From JAOAJF01 sp046295675 (GTDB taxonomy: Archaea > Micrarchaeota > Micrarchaeia > Anstonellales > Anstonellaceae): a stretch of DNA of 31,242 nucleotides. Below are positions 23,314 through 30,814 of this stretch, one piece after another. How positions within the stretch are numbered: position 1 is the first letter of the stretch; the number at the start of each line of letters is the position of its first letter. The notes under the pieces are model-generated. The model saw nothing but the letters and a program-made list of their open reading frames with translations. It had not been told where the DNA came from and did no database searches. The stretch covers positions 1 to 31,242 of the forward strand of contig JBKBMW010000003.1 of the NCBI GenBank assembly GCA_046295675.1, given 5' to 3'. Both the position numbers and the translations under genes were made by a program.

Positions 23314-23874
23314 ATGAAGAATTTGCTCTTTTTAACATCTAACAAACACAAAGTTGCAGAAGCCAAAAAGATTTTAAATAAGTTCGGTATAAATTTTATA
23401 AGCAAAAACTCTAAAGGATTTGAGATTCAATCAGATTCTTTAGAAGAAGTTGCAAGAATATGTGCTAGAAATGCTTATAAGCATTTTAAAAAGCCTTTGT
23501 TTGTTGAAGACTCTGGGCTTTTTATAAATGCATTAAAAGGTTTTCCTGGTATATATTCTTCATATGTCCTAAAAACAGTAGGTTGTAATGGAATTCTAAA
23601 CCTACTGGGCCAAGAGCGTCATCGTTCTGCCAAATACATATCTACAGTTGCCTTTGTAAACAGCAAAGGGCAATTAAAAATATTCAAAGGAGAAGTAAAA
23701 GGCAGGATTTCTCGCTCTATTGAAGAGGGAGAAGGCTTTGGCTATGACCCTATTTTTATCCCAGAGGGGCATAGCAAGCCTTTTTCAAAAATAATCAACA
23801 TTAAAGAAAAAATTTCGCATCGAGTAATTGCTTTGAAAAAATTTGCAAAGTATTTATCTAAAAAAGGTGTATAA
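23314..23874 (+). CDS. XTP/dITP diphosphatase (HAM1/RdgB family)
   Basis: The 186-residue protein hydrolyses non-canonical purine nucleotides (dITP, ITP, XTP) to monophosphates, keeping deaminated bases out of DNA and RNA. Motifs in order are FLTSNKHKVAEAKKIL at the N-terminus, FVEDSGLFINAL (about 70-81), with the metal-binding acidic pair, and GFGYDPIFIPEG (about 141-152), the base-recognition segment. It follows valS by 12 bases. The uS15 ATG begins two bases after its stop, so all are likely cotranscribed. Confidence 0.93.
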   Translation: MKNLLFLTSNKHKVAEAKKILNKFGINFISKNSKGFEIQSDSLEEVARICARNAYKHFKKPLFVEDSGLFINALKGFPGIYSSYVLKTVGCNGILNLLGQERHRSAKYISTVAFVNSKGQLKIFKGEVKGRISRSIEEGEGFGYDPIFIPEGHSKPFSKIINIKEKISHRVIALKKFAKYLSKKGV

Positions 23875-23875
23875 A

Positions 23876-24331
23876 ATGGCAAAATTGCATTCAAAGAAAA
23901 AAGGAAAATCCAGTTCTAAAAAACCAATTTTAAATATAGTGCCTTCTTGGGTAGAATATAGTCCAGAGGAGGTAATTGAATTAATTGTAAACATGGGACG
24001 ACAAGGATATAAGGCAACCGATATTGGAAGAATTTTACGAGATCAGTATGGAATAGGCCAAGTCAGATTAGTATGCAAAAAGAAAATTTCTCAAATATTG
24101 GCAGAAAACAATATCGTTGTGGAATATCCGGATGATTTGTTAGCATTGATTAAAAAAGCAGTGAGAATGCTTAAGCATTTGGAAAAAAATAAATCTGATA
24201 AAACAAATACCACAAAGCTTTTGCATGTAGAATCAAAGATAAAAAGGCTTGTAAAATATTATGTTAAAACAGGCAAGCTGCCTTATGACTGGAAATATTC
24301 TAGAGAAAGAGCAGCATTGATTGTGAAGTGA
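23876..24331 (+). CDS. rps15: Ribosomal protein uS15 (archaeal)
   Basis: The 151-residue protein is the long archaeal/eukaryotic form of uS15, with the N-terminal extension (MAKLHSKKKGKSSSKKP) ahead of WVEYSPEEV, the ILRDQYGIGQVRLV segment and the rRNA-binding helices (LLHVESKIKRLVKYYVKTGK). I chose ATG 23876, which fits the family start. An in-frame upstream extension to 23843 would overlap the pyrophosphatase gene. It binds 16S rRNA early in small-subunit assembly. Confidence 0.95.
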   Translation: MAKLHSKKKGKSSSKKPILNIVPSWVEYSPEEVIELIVNMGRQGYKATDIGRILRDQYGIGQVRLVCKKKISQILAENNIVVEYPDDLLALIKKAVRMLKHLEKNKSDKTNTTKLLHVESKIKRLVKYYVKTGKLPYDWKYSRERAALIVK

Positions 24332-24336
24332 TTTTT

Positions 24337-24936
24337 ATGGCTGAAACTAAAAAACCAAAATCAAAAAGTTCAAAAAGCAACTGGAAAGAAAAAGTTTGGT
24401 ATAGTGTTAAAGCACCAGAAATTTTTGAATTCAAAGAAATCGGACAAACTATTTCTTCAGACCCAGAAAATCTAAAAAATCGTGTCTTTCTAGTTGCCCT
24501 TTCTAATTTGGCATCTAGTCCTTCCCCAACTTCTATCTTTTCGAACATAAAGTTAAGAGCTGTTGCAGTAAATGGAAACACTATATCTACTGCCTTTATA
24601 GGACATGAGCTCTTGCCTTCTTATGTCAAATCATTAATTAGAAGAAGACGCTCATTAATTCAAAATGTAGATGATGTAGTCTGTGCAGACAACAAGAAAA
24701 TGAGATTAAAATCAGTTTGCATAACTCAACACAAAGTTTCAGAACAAAAGAAAAAAGACATCAGAAAACTTATATCAACAAGCCTAAAAGAATTTGCTGC
24801 TGCCACTAATTTTGATTCTTTTTGCCAAGAAATTTTGTTTGGAAAACTTGCAATGAAAGTTTCTAATAAAATCCAAAAGATCTCCCAATTAAAAAGATTT
24901 GAAATAAAAAAATCAGAGTTGTTTGAAAGTTTTTAA
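24337..24936 (+). CDS. rps3ae: Ribosomal protein eS1 (S3Ae)
   Basis: The 199-residue protein matches archaeal eS1. Its start has WKEKVWYSVKAPEIF, the core has GHELLPSYVKSLIRRRRS, the middle has SVCITQHKVSEQKKKDIRK, and LKRFEIKKSELFESF closes it. It is a small-subunit platform protein near the mRNA exit. A GTG at 24328 would add three residues and overlap uS15; ATG 24337 is the natural start. It is the last gene of the valS operon. Confidence 0.95.
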   Translation: MAETKKPKSKSSKSNWKEKVWYSVKAPEIFEFKEIGQTISSDPENLKNRVFLVALSNLASSPSPTSIFSNIKLRAVAVNGNTISTAFIGHELLPSYVKSLIRRRRSLIQNVDDVVCADNKKMRLKSVCITQHKVSEQKKKDIRKLISTSLKEFAAATNFDSFCQEILFGKLAMKVSNKIQKISQLKRFEIKKSELFESF

Positions 24937-24950
24937 ACTTTTAGTTTTAT

Positions 24951-24965
24951 ACTTTTTATAAAAAG
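24951..24965 (+). promoter_or_regulatory. TATA box of tRNA-Asp
   Basis: CTTTTTATAAAAAGC, itself nearly palindromic, is centred about 35 bases upstream of the tRNA 5' end. This predicts a short leader of about ten bases, removed by RNase P. Confidence 0.45.
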
Positions 24966-24992
24966 CAAATCATTATTGTTTTATTATTCTTT

Positions 24993-25065
24993 GCCCAGGT
25001 GGTGTAGCGGTCTAGCATTCTGGCCTGTCACGCCGGCGACCGGGGTTCGAATCCCCGCCTGGGCG
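24993..25065 (+). tRNA. tRNA-Asp (GUC)
   Basis: The sequence folds as a complete cloverleaf. The seven-base-pair acceptor stem is GCCCAGG/CCTGGGC, and the anticodon stem CTGGC/GCCGG encloses the loop CTGTCAC with anticodon GTC. The T arm is CGGGG-TTCGAAT-CCCCG. Discriminator base G73 agrees with Asp identity. CCA is not encoded, consistent with the cca gene in this window. A T-rich tract follows at 25066-25074 and could terminate transcription. There is no intron. Confidence 0.96.
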
Positions 25066-25117
25066 TTTTTATTTTATCCTAATAATAAGAGTTTTACCTA
25101 TTTAACAAAAACAAAGT

Positions 25118-25127
25118 TTTATATATT
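25118..25127 (+). promoter_or_regulatory. TATA box of bcp
   Basis: TTTATATATT lies about 25 bases upstream of the two candidate ATG codons (25141, 25147). There is no ribosome binding site at normal distance, so the transcript is probably leaderless. Confidence 0.5.
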
Positions 25128-25146
25128 TAACTTTTTTTATATGTAT

Positions 25147-25578
25147 ATGGTAAAATTACAAGAAGGAGATATTGCCCCTCTTTTCAGTGTTTTAGATTCA
25201 AATTCCAAAATTTTTAATTTAGAAGATTACAAAAACAAAACCATTATTCTTTACTTTTATCCAAAAGACGATACTCCTGGCTGTACTATTGAAGCTTGTG
25301 ATTTTTCTTCTTTACTAAATAATTTCAAAGAAAAAGGAGTAGAAGTTTTTGGAATCTCAGCAGATGATCTAAATTCTCATAAAAAATTTATCTCAAAATA
25401 TCATATTTTATTTCCACTTTTAATAGATCCAGATTATTCTGTTGCAAAATTGTATGGTGTTTATGAAAATAACAAATTTATCAGATCTACTTTTATTATA
25501 CAAAAGCTAAGAATAAAGAAGGCATTTTATGGAGTGAATCCATTAGGCCATGCAAAAAAAGTTTTAGATTCTATCTAA
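25147..25578 (+). CDS. bcp: Peroxiredoxin, Bcp/PrxQ type
   Basis: The 143-residue thiol peroxidase reduces hydrogen and organic peroxides. The active-site segment is YPKDDTPGCTIEACDF, with peroxidatic Cys46 and a second Cys51 five residues later, the classic atypical two-Cys PrxQ arrangement. Downstream are GISADDLNSHKKF and the Arg-containing FIRSTFII strand. Initiation could be at ATG 25141 (two residues more). An in-frame extension further upstream runs through the tRNA gene and is not credible. It is convergent with tRNA-Tyr, only 11 bases away. Confidence 0.92.
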   Translation: MVKLQEGDIAPLFSVLDSNSKIFNLEDYKNKTIILYFYPKDDTPGCTIEACDFSSLLNNFKEKGVEVFGISADDLNSHKKFISKYHILFPLLIDPDYSVAKLYGVYENNKFIRSTFIIQKLRIKKAFYGVNPLGHAKKVLDSI

Positions 25579-25589
25579 AAATTAAAAAA

Positions 25590-25700
25590 TCCCGCGAGTG
25601 TGACTTGAACACACAACCTTCCGGTAACCACTTTCTATTGCACATTTGCAATAGGCTGAAAAATCTACAGCCGGACGCTCTACCATTGAGCTATCGCGGG
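25590..25700 (-). tRNA. tRNA-Tyr (GUA) with a 39-base intron
   Basis: On the minus strand a cloverleaf forms after removing an intron. The acceptor stem is CCCGCGA/TCGCGGG with C1-G72 and discriminator A73, the archaeal Tyr identity set. The D stem is GCTC/GAGC, the anticodon stem TCCGG/CCGGA has anticodon GTA (25666-25668), and the T arm is GTGTG-TTCAAGT-CACAC. The intron sits at the canonical 37/38 position. CCA is not encoded. A TATA box lies just upstream. Confidence 0.93.
25626..25664 (-). other. tRNA-Tyr intron (bulge-helix-bulge)
   Basis: The predicted 39-base intron shows canonical geometry for the archaeal splicing endonuclease. A four-pair central helix (CUGU at 25667-25670 with GUGG at 25628-25631) lies between two three-base bulges: AGA cut as AG^A and UUA cut as UU^A. 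UUU/AAA then continues the intron side, and CTATTGCA/TGCAATAG with loop AATG caps it. Three of the four central pairs are G-U wobbles. Confidence 0.85.
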
Positions 25701-25710
25701 TTTATTCAAT

Positions 25711-25720
25711 TTATTTATAA
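25711..25720 (-). promoter_or_regulatory. TATA box of tRNA-Tyr
   Basis: On the minus strand TTATAAATAA lies 11-20 bases upstream of the mature 5' end. This is close, and would place the start near or within the first bases of the tRNA. Confidence 0.4.
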
Positions 25721-25782
25721 CTATCTGTATTTTTTATTACTACTCTTCTTAAATTTTTAATAGTTTTTGTTTAAACTTATTT

Positions 25783-26163
25783 TTAGTATAGGTACCAAAC
25801 TATTTCTTCTATTTTTTTTATAGTTTCATTTATTTTATCCAAAAGCTCGCCTATTTCTTTTTCATCATTTTTTGTTATTTTTTTTAGTTCTAAATATTTT
25901 GTTTTTAAATTTTCTATTTCTTGTAGAATTTCATTTCTTTTTTTAATCCTCTCAACATCTTTTTGATCTCTTATTTGATCCTTTATATACTTTATTTTAT
26001 TTTCCATTTTCTTTGTAAAAAAATAAGTTTCTTTGTCATTTTCATCTACAACGAAAGCCAAAAGATTTAGGACCATAAATTCATTTCTTAATTGATGAAT
26101 TATTTTTACCTTTTCTAATTTTTGTTGTTTGTTATTGTTATTATTCATCAATTCTTTTAGCAT
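25783..26163 (-). CDS. Small coiled-coil protein, unknown function
   Basis: The protein of up to 126 residues is not recognised. After an Asn-rich stretch (NNNNNKQQ, about 7-14) comes a hydrophobic helix (EFMVLNLLAFVVDEN), then a long Lys/Glu-rich region from about residue 50 to the end with leucine/isoleucine heptads, as in a coiled coil. No signal peptide or catalytic motif is seen. The first ATG (26163) or the one at 26148 could be the start. It lies 58 bases downstream of elp3 on the same strand, and a 13-base direct repeat sits in the gap. Its long clean reading frame supports a real gene. Confidence 0.55.
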   Translation of the reverse strand: MLKELMNNNNNKQQKLEKVKIIHQLRNEFMVLNLLAFVVDENDKETYFFTKKMENKIKYIKDQIRDQKDVERIKKRNEILQEIENLKTKYLELKKITKNDEKEIGELLDKINETIKKIEEIVWYLY

Positions 26164-26179
26164 ATTTTCACTCTTTAAA

Positions 26180-26215
26180 ATTAAAAGTATTTTCTAACCT
26201 ATATTAAAAGTATTT
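26180..26215. repeat. Two 13-base direct repeats upstream of the coiled-coil gene
   Basis: ATTAAAAGTATTT occurs at 26180-26192 and again at 26203-26215, 23 bases apart start to start, about two helical turns. On the minus strand each contains TTTTAAT elements that could act as TATA boxes or as binding sites. Confidence 0.4.
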
Positions 26216-26221
26216 ATTTTT

Positions 26222-27841
26222 TTATTTATCTAAATTTTTAAACATATATGGTCCGTATAAAGAATAATTAAATTTTTTGTAATACTCCCTTGCTCCAACT
26301 CCAGATAAAATCACCATCTTGTTTTTTTTGTTTTTTAAAGCTATCTCTTCTGCTTTTTGTATAAGTTTTTTTCCAAAGCCCTTATGTTGGAAGCTATCTT
26401 TTTTTTCTTTTCCAATCTCTACTTCAGAACCATAAACATGTAATTCTCTTATAAGCGCAGTTTCTTTATCGATTTCTTTTCTATAAGGATTTGCTGCAAT
26501 TCTTAATCTTATAAACCCAGCTAATAAATCCTTTTCTTTATCCTCATAGCTAATAAAATATTCTGTTCCTCCTGATGCCCTATATTTTCTTACAACTAGT
26601 TCAAGCTCCACTTTTTTTAATCTTTTTTCTTTATTGGACCTATACCTAGAATAAATTTCTCTACATCTAATACAGCGGCATTTTTGTCTATTTTTTTCAA
26701 GCCATCTATTTACTAACTGATGTAAATTTCCAGCTTTTACTCCAGCTTCAATCTTGTTAGCAGGTATATCTCGTTGCATTCGCATTACTCTTACCCATGG
26801 GGGGAAGTACTTTGTTGCTAAACCTATTCTTTCCACAGCCTCTTGACTATCAATAGGCTGAAACTTTCCTTCCAAATATTCATTATAAAGTTCAGTGCCA
26901 GGAATAACCAAACAAGGATAAATCTTAAGCATATCTGGGCAATATCTTTCATCCTGAAAAATTTTCTTAAACATTTGGAGGTCCTTTTTTCTATCAGCAT
27001 ATAAACCAGGCATAAAATGATAACAGACTTTAAAGGCAGAATCTTTTAATAATGCTGTTGCATCAATTATTTCTCTCTGTCCATGGTCTCTTTTTACTTT
27101 TGTTAGTACTCCATCATCTAAACTTTGAACCCCAAGTTCTACTTTTGTTGCTCCAAATTCAAGCATTCTGTCTATATGTTGTTTTTTACACCAATCTGGG
27201 CGTGTTTCTATTGTCAACCCAACAATGCGATTGGTAGCAGTTTCATTAAGCTTTTTTGCTTGTTCCAAGTTATCTGATTTTTTTAAATTAAATGCATCAT
27301 AACATTCTTTTATAAACTTGTATTGATAATCCAAAGGAACTGCTAAGAAAGTCCCCCCCATTATAATAAGGTCGCATTTTTGATTTGGCTGTCCCAATGC
27401 ATCATATTGCATAAGACGAGTTCTTATTTGTTTAAAGGCATCATATTTGCTTCTTATTGCTCTCATTGTTGCAGGTTCAAATCCAGTATAAGACTTTGGG
27501 GCATTCTCTCCTTGTGGGCAGTATGTGCATCTCCCAGGGCAGGGAAAGGGTTTTGGCATAATTGCAACTGGTGTTACTCCAGAGCCAGTTCTTGTAGGTC
27601 GACTTTTTAATTTTTTTATTATTTCTTCATTTACCTTCTTTGCACGAAATTTTTTTAATAACCATAAAACCTCTGAATTTTGAAACATATGTACTCTATA
27701 CTTTTTGGCAAGCTCCTTTTTCAAATATTCAATTTGGGGTTTTTTTTCATTCTTCAATCTAAATAAAAATTCATCTAAATACTTTTCTAATTCCCTGTTC
27801 ATTTGTATTTTATCTATTGTTTTATCAACAACTCTCTCCAT
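26222..27841 (-). CDS. elp3: Elp3 tRNA uridine acetyltransferase (radical SAM + GNAT)
   Basis: The 539-residue protein has the archaeal Elp3 layout. A basic helical N-terminal region for tRNA contact is followed by the radical SAM cluster motif CPGRCTYC (101-108: Cys101, Cys105, Cys108), the SAM domain (IIMGGTFLAVP, then VGLTIETRPDWC and VELGVQSLDDGV), a Cys-rich zinc region (CRCIRCREIYSRY) and a C-terminal GNAT domain (FIRLRIAANP, then HKGFGKKLIQKAEEIA). Elp3 acetylates wobble uridine 34 of tRNAs using acetyl-CoA, the first step to cm5U-type modifications. No other Elongator subunit is expected in archaea. AAGGAG precedes the ATG. It fits the tRNA-modification theme of the window. Confidence 0.94.
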   Translation of the reverse strand: MERVVDKTIDKIQMNRELEKYLDEFLFRLKNEKKPQIEYLKKELAKKYRVHMFQNSEVLWLLKKFRAKKVNEEIIKKLKSRPTRTGSGVTPVAIMPKPFPCPGRCTYCPQGENAPKSYTGFEPATMRAIRSKYDAFKQIRTRLMQYDALGQPNQKCDLIIMGGTFLAVPLDYQYKFIKECYDAFNLKKSDNLEQAKKLNETATNRIVGLTIETRPDWCKKQHIDRMLEFGATKVELGVQSLDDGVLTKVKRDHGQREIIDATALLKDSAFKVCYHFMPGLYADRKKDLQMFKKIFQDERYCPDMLKIYPCLVIPGTELYNEYLEGKFQPIDSQEAVERIGLATKYFPPWVRVMRMQRDIPANKIEAGVKAGNLHQLVNRWLEKNRQKCRCIRCREIYSRYRSNKEKRLKKVELELVVRKYRASGGTEYFISYEDKEKDLLAGFIRLRIAANPYRKEIDKETALIRELHVYGSEVEIGKEKKDSFQHKGFGKKLIQKAEEIALKNKKNKMVILSGVGAREYYKKFNYSLYGPYMFKNLDK

Positions 27842-27945
27842 CTCCTTACCTTTTTAACTTAAAGATTAATCTTTCAACTGTTATTTATTTTCCTTAGGTT
27901 TATCTTTCTTAATATTTTTTCCTATTGCCTTAAAATCCTTTTTAA

Positions 27946-28767
27946 TCATGGAAAAAGCAATCCTATCAAACCAGCTATTGCATACATCGGCAACTGAGTG
28001 AGTGGAAATAATATCACTCCATAATTAACTGCTTTATATTCGCTCAAAACATCAGTTTTAACTAAAAAGTCTATTTTTTTCCTTTCAAAAATCCTGTCTG
28101 AAGAAGTAGATTTTACCTCTATTTTAAGCTCATAAGTTCCTGGTGTTTGTGAATTAATTTCATATACTATATTTTTACTTTCTTTTGGAGGGATATAGAT
28201 ATACTTTTCTACCTCCCATTCCTTTACTCCCTTTATATTCAAAATAAAAACATCCTTTGCATTTCCAAGATTTTTTATTTCAATATAAAATTTTGCAGGT
28301 TGATTTGCTCCAAAAATTTTTGATTCTTGGGTTATTTTAGTTTCCAAAATTTTGCGATCTACCTTTACCTGCAATCCAAATACAAATTCTTCCCCTATCT
28401 TCTCCTGTCCTTTCTCATCCACTAATTTTATTTCTAATTCATATACTCCATCTTCAGCATCTCTTGGAGCTATTATCTCCATAACAAGTGGGTTGCCATA
28501 TATTTTTGATTTATCTGCTTTCCAGCCTTCTGGAAGTTTGGTTATTTCTGCCCAATCCCATTGGCCCAAAAAATCACCTTTTGAGTTTCTAACTATCGGG
28601 TCAATTTTCACTAAAAATGTATTCCCTGGTCCAATGGTTCCATAATCCACTAATTCATATTCTTTAACTTCAGGCTGTTGAGGTTCTATTAATTTAATTG
28701 TAGAAGCTGCAAAAAACAAATTTAAGCAGTTGAAAAAGAAAAGCAAAGAAATGGTTAGTTTGTTCAT
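27946..28767 (-). pseudogene. Exported NEW3-like domain membrane protein, apparently frameshifted at its C-terminus
   Basis: The protein of about 273 residues begins at ATG 28767, 25 bases from a TATA box, with a signal peptide (LTISLLFFFNCLNLFFAAS). It has two extracellular beta domains. The second (FYIEIKNLGNAKDVFILNI onward, with IPPKESKNIVYEI and PGTYELKIEV) resembles the NEW3 domain found in archaeal and bacterial surface proteins. It ends in a TM-like segment (LPMYAIAGLIGLLF) and stops abruptly at Pro-TGA, without the basic tail expected after such a helix. In the +1 frame the DNA continues as SMIKKDFKAIGKNIKK and so on to a stop at 27881. One extra T in the five-T run (27952-27956) would join the two. 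The call of pseudogene is provisional: a sequencing error or a real shorter end are alternatives. Confidence 0.6.
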
Positions 28768-28786
28768 ATCCTTAGTTATCATTCTT

Positions 28787-28800
28787 AAAATTATAAATCT
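28787..28800. promoter_or_regulatory. Shared bidirectional TATA region (NEW3-like gene and thpR)
   Basis: AAATTATAAATCT contains TTATAAAT, which can be read from both strands. It is about 25 bases from the thpR ATG (28819) and from the opposite ATG (28767). Both transcripts would be leaderless. Confidence 0.45.
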
Positions 28801-28818
28801 TTTTGTTCTAAAAATTAT

Positions 28819-29364
28819 ATGCGCTGTTTTATTGCCTTTTTGCCTTCAGCCACCCAACTTTCTGAATTAGAAGAATTTCAAAATAAATTAAAAAGTCACT
28901 TAAATGGATGGAGGTTAACACAACCAGAAAAACTCCACCTAACCTTTTTATTTTTAGGAAATAATGTTCAGGAAAGCGATATTGAAAATATTTTAAATAT
29001 TTTAAAAAAAGCAAGTCAATTTAAAAAATTTGAAGCTCAAGGAATAGGCTTTGGGGCTTTTCCCTCTCCAAATTTTGCATCTGTCCTCTGGTGTGGATTA
29101 AAGGGAAAAGAGTTATTAGATCTAGCTACTTTTATTAGAAAAGAACTTGAAGGAATTTCATTTAAAGATAACAAACCATTCAAACCTCATTTTACAATTG
29201 CAAGAACAATCAAAAATCAAAATGTTTCAGATTTGGTTAAAAAATTTTCTTCTGTTCAATGGGCAAAAAACAATTGGGTGGTGGACAATATTACATTAAT
29301 GCAAAGTGTTCCCTCAAATAAGGGCTATGTCTATAAAATAATACAAAAATTTCCCCTAAAATAA
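28819..29364 (+). CDS. thpR: RNA 2',3'-cyclic phosphodiesterase (ThpR/LigT family)
   Basis: The 181-residue protein is a two-histidine phosphodiesterase (2H family) that opens 2',3'-cyclic phosphates and was first described as a 2'-5' RNA ligase. Both catalytic motifs are present: HLTF (40-43) and HFTI (124-127). The fold is typical, with RCFIAF at the start. Its likely substrates are RNA ends. Archaeal tRNA splicing endonuclease leaves 2',3'-cyclic phosphates, so a role near tRNA splicing is possible but not established. It is followed by cca after 40 bases, on the same strand. Confidence 0.93.
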   Translation: MRCFIAFLPSATQLSELEEFQNKLKSHLNGWRLTQPEKLHLTFLFLGNNVQESDIENILNILKKASQFKKFEAQGIGFGAFPSPNFASVLWCGLKGKELLDLATFIRKELEGISFKDNKPFKPHFTIARTIKNQNVSDLVKKFSSVQWAKNNWVVDNITLMQSVPSNKGYVYKIIQKFPLK

Positions 29365-29404
29365 AAATCCAATGGTTTTTAATTTTTAACTTCTTTTGGT
29401 TTTT

Positions 29405-30760
29405 ATGCAAGAGCTTCTAAAAAGAGTTTTAAAAAGGCTTTTGCCTTCCAAAAACTTAGAAAGAAAAATATTAAAAATAAAACTTTTAGTATTTAAAAAA
29501 TTAAAAAAAGTACTTCCTTCTGATGTAGAAGTCTTATTATGCGGCTCTGTTGCAAAAGGAACTTATCTAAAAAACAATGTTGATATTGATGTTTTTTTAC
29601 TCTTTGGTCCAAATTATCCTGTTGCAAAAATCAAAAAACTTGGCATATTCTATGCAAAAAAAGCATTTAAAGGATTTAAAACAGAGGTAAGATATGCTCA
29701 ACATCCTTATCTTAAGGTTTTTATAAAACAATTAAAAATAGATATTGTACCTTCTTCAAAAATAGAAAATCTGCAAAAAATTAAAACAGCAGTGGATCGC
29801 TCACAGCTTCACACTTTATTTATCAACTCCAATCTAAAGGAAGAGCAAAGAAACGATGTAAGGTTATTAAAAAAATTTTTAGATGTTTTAGGGGTTTATG
29901 GAGCTTCTTTAAGAGTAGAAGGTTTTTCAGGTTATTTATGTGAACTTTTAATACTTCACTATGGCTCATTTATTAGATTATTACAAGCAGTAGCATACGA
30001 ATGGAAAAAAGAAACAATTATCGATATAAAAGGCTTTTATAAAAAAGAAGAAGCTCTAAAAAAATTTTTTCCAGCTACATTTATTGTTGTAGACCCAACT
30101 GATAAAAATCGAAATGTTGCAGCAGTCGTTTCAAGAACTTCCTTTTCAAGATTTATTCTTGCTGCAAGAAAATTTTTATCTAAACCTCAACAAAAATTTT
30201 TCTTTTCAAAACCAATTTCTATTTCATTGAAATCCCTTAAAAAGAAGATAATTCAAAGAGGCTCAAATTGTCTTGTTCTAACCTTTCTAAACCCAGGATT
30301 AGTAGAAGATATTCTTTGGCCACAACTAAAAAAGACAGCAACACAACTTTTAAGTGCTTTAGAGGGTGAGGGATTTAGAACTCTTGGACATTATTTTTAT
30401 GCTGATGAGAAAACCTGTTTTATTCTTTTAGAATTGATAGATTCTAACCTTCCAAATATAAAGCATTTAGTCGGTCCAGAAATTTTTGACCAAGACAATA
30501 TAAATTCATTTGTTTTAAAACACAAAAATGCACTCAACATTCATCTTGAACACTATAATATAGTTGCAATTGAAAAAAGGAAAATAACTAATGCAGTTGC
30601 CTTGCTAAAAGAAAAACTAAAAAATCCTACCAAACTAGGAATTCCAAAGGGTTTGCAAAAAGAAATCAAAAATTGCAAAATTTACAATGCAATCGATTTG
30701 TTAGACAATAAGGCATTCTTCAACATTGCGGTTGATTACTTCTTAAGAAAAATTTATTGA
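29405..30760 (+). CDS. cca: CCA tRNA nucleotidyltransferase, archaeal class I
   Basis: The 451-residue enzyme adds the 3' CCA to tRNAs without a template. The nucleotidyltransferase signature is CGSVAKGTYLKNNVDIDVFLLF, here shown in parts: GS at 47-48, metal aspartates at 60 and 62, and the third acidic residue in LKIDIVPS (Asp113). The central domain (QRNDVRLLKKFLDVLGVYG and SLRVEGFSGYLCELLILHYG) and the C-terminal region (FVVDPTDKNRN-like segment, then the tail domain) match the archaeal class. ATG 29405 is chosen over a TTG at 29396. Neither tRNA gene in this window encodes CCA, so the enzyme is needed. Cotranscribed with thpR. Confidence 0.94.
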   Translation: MQELLKRVLKRLLPSKNLERKILKIKLLVFKKLKKVLPSDVEVLLCGSVAKGTYLKNNVDIDVFLLFGPNYPVAKIKKLGIFYAKKAFKGFKTEVRYAQHPYLKVFIKQLKIDIVPSSKIENLQKIKTAVDRSQLHTLFINSNLKEEQRNDVRLLKKFLDVLGVYGASLRVEGFSGYLCELLILHYGSFIRLLQAVAYEWKKETIIDIKGFYKKEEALKKFFPATFIVVDPTDKNRNVAAVVSRTSFSRFILAARKFLSKPQQKFFFSKPISISLKSLKKKIIQRGSNCLVLTFLNPGLVEDILWPQLKKTATQLLSALEGEGFRTLGHYFYADEKTCFILLELIDSNLPNIKHLVGPEIFDQDNINSFVLKHKNALNIHLEHYNIVAIEKRKITNAVALLKEKLKNPTKLGIPKGLQKEIKNCKIYNAIDLLDNKAFFNIAVDYFLRKIY

Positions 30761-30784
30761 AGTTAAGTAAAACCAAGAAGTTAA

Positions 30785-30795
30785 CTTTATAAAAC
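30785..30795 (+). promoter_or_regulatory. TATA box of the right-edge gene
   Basis: CTTTATAAAAC is centred about 25 bases upstream of the ATG at 30815. It predicts a leaderless transcript. Confidence 0.5.
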
Positions 30796-30814
30796 TTTGA
30801 TCATTTATTTTTTT

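Noticed and set aside
24976..25146. An in-frame extension of bcp upstream to 24976
   Set aside because: It runs through the whole tRNA-Asp gene. The peroxiredoxin family start and a TATA box support 25147 or 25141.
27861..27874. 14-base palindrome AAAGATTAATCTTT upstream of elp3
   Set aside because: By my rough estimate, palindromes of this length are expected several times by chance in AT-rich DNA of this size. It is also inside the likely tail region of the NEW3-like gene.
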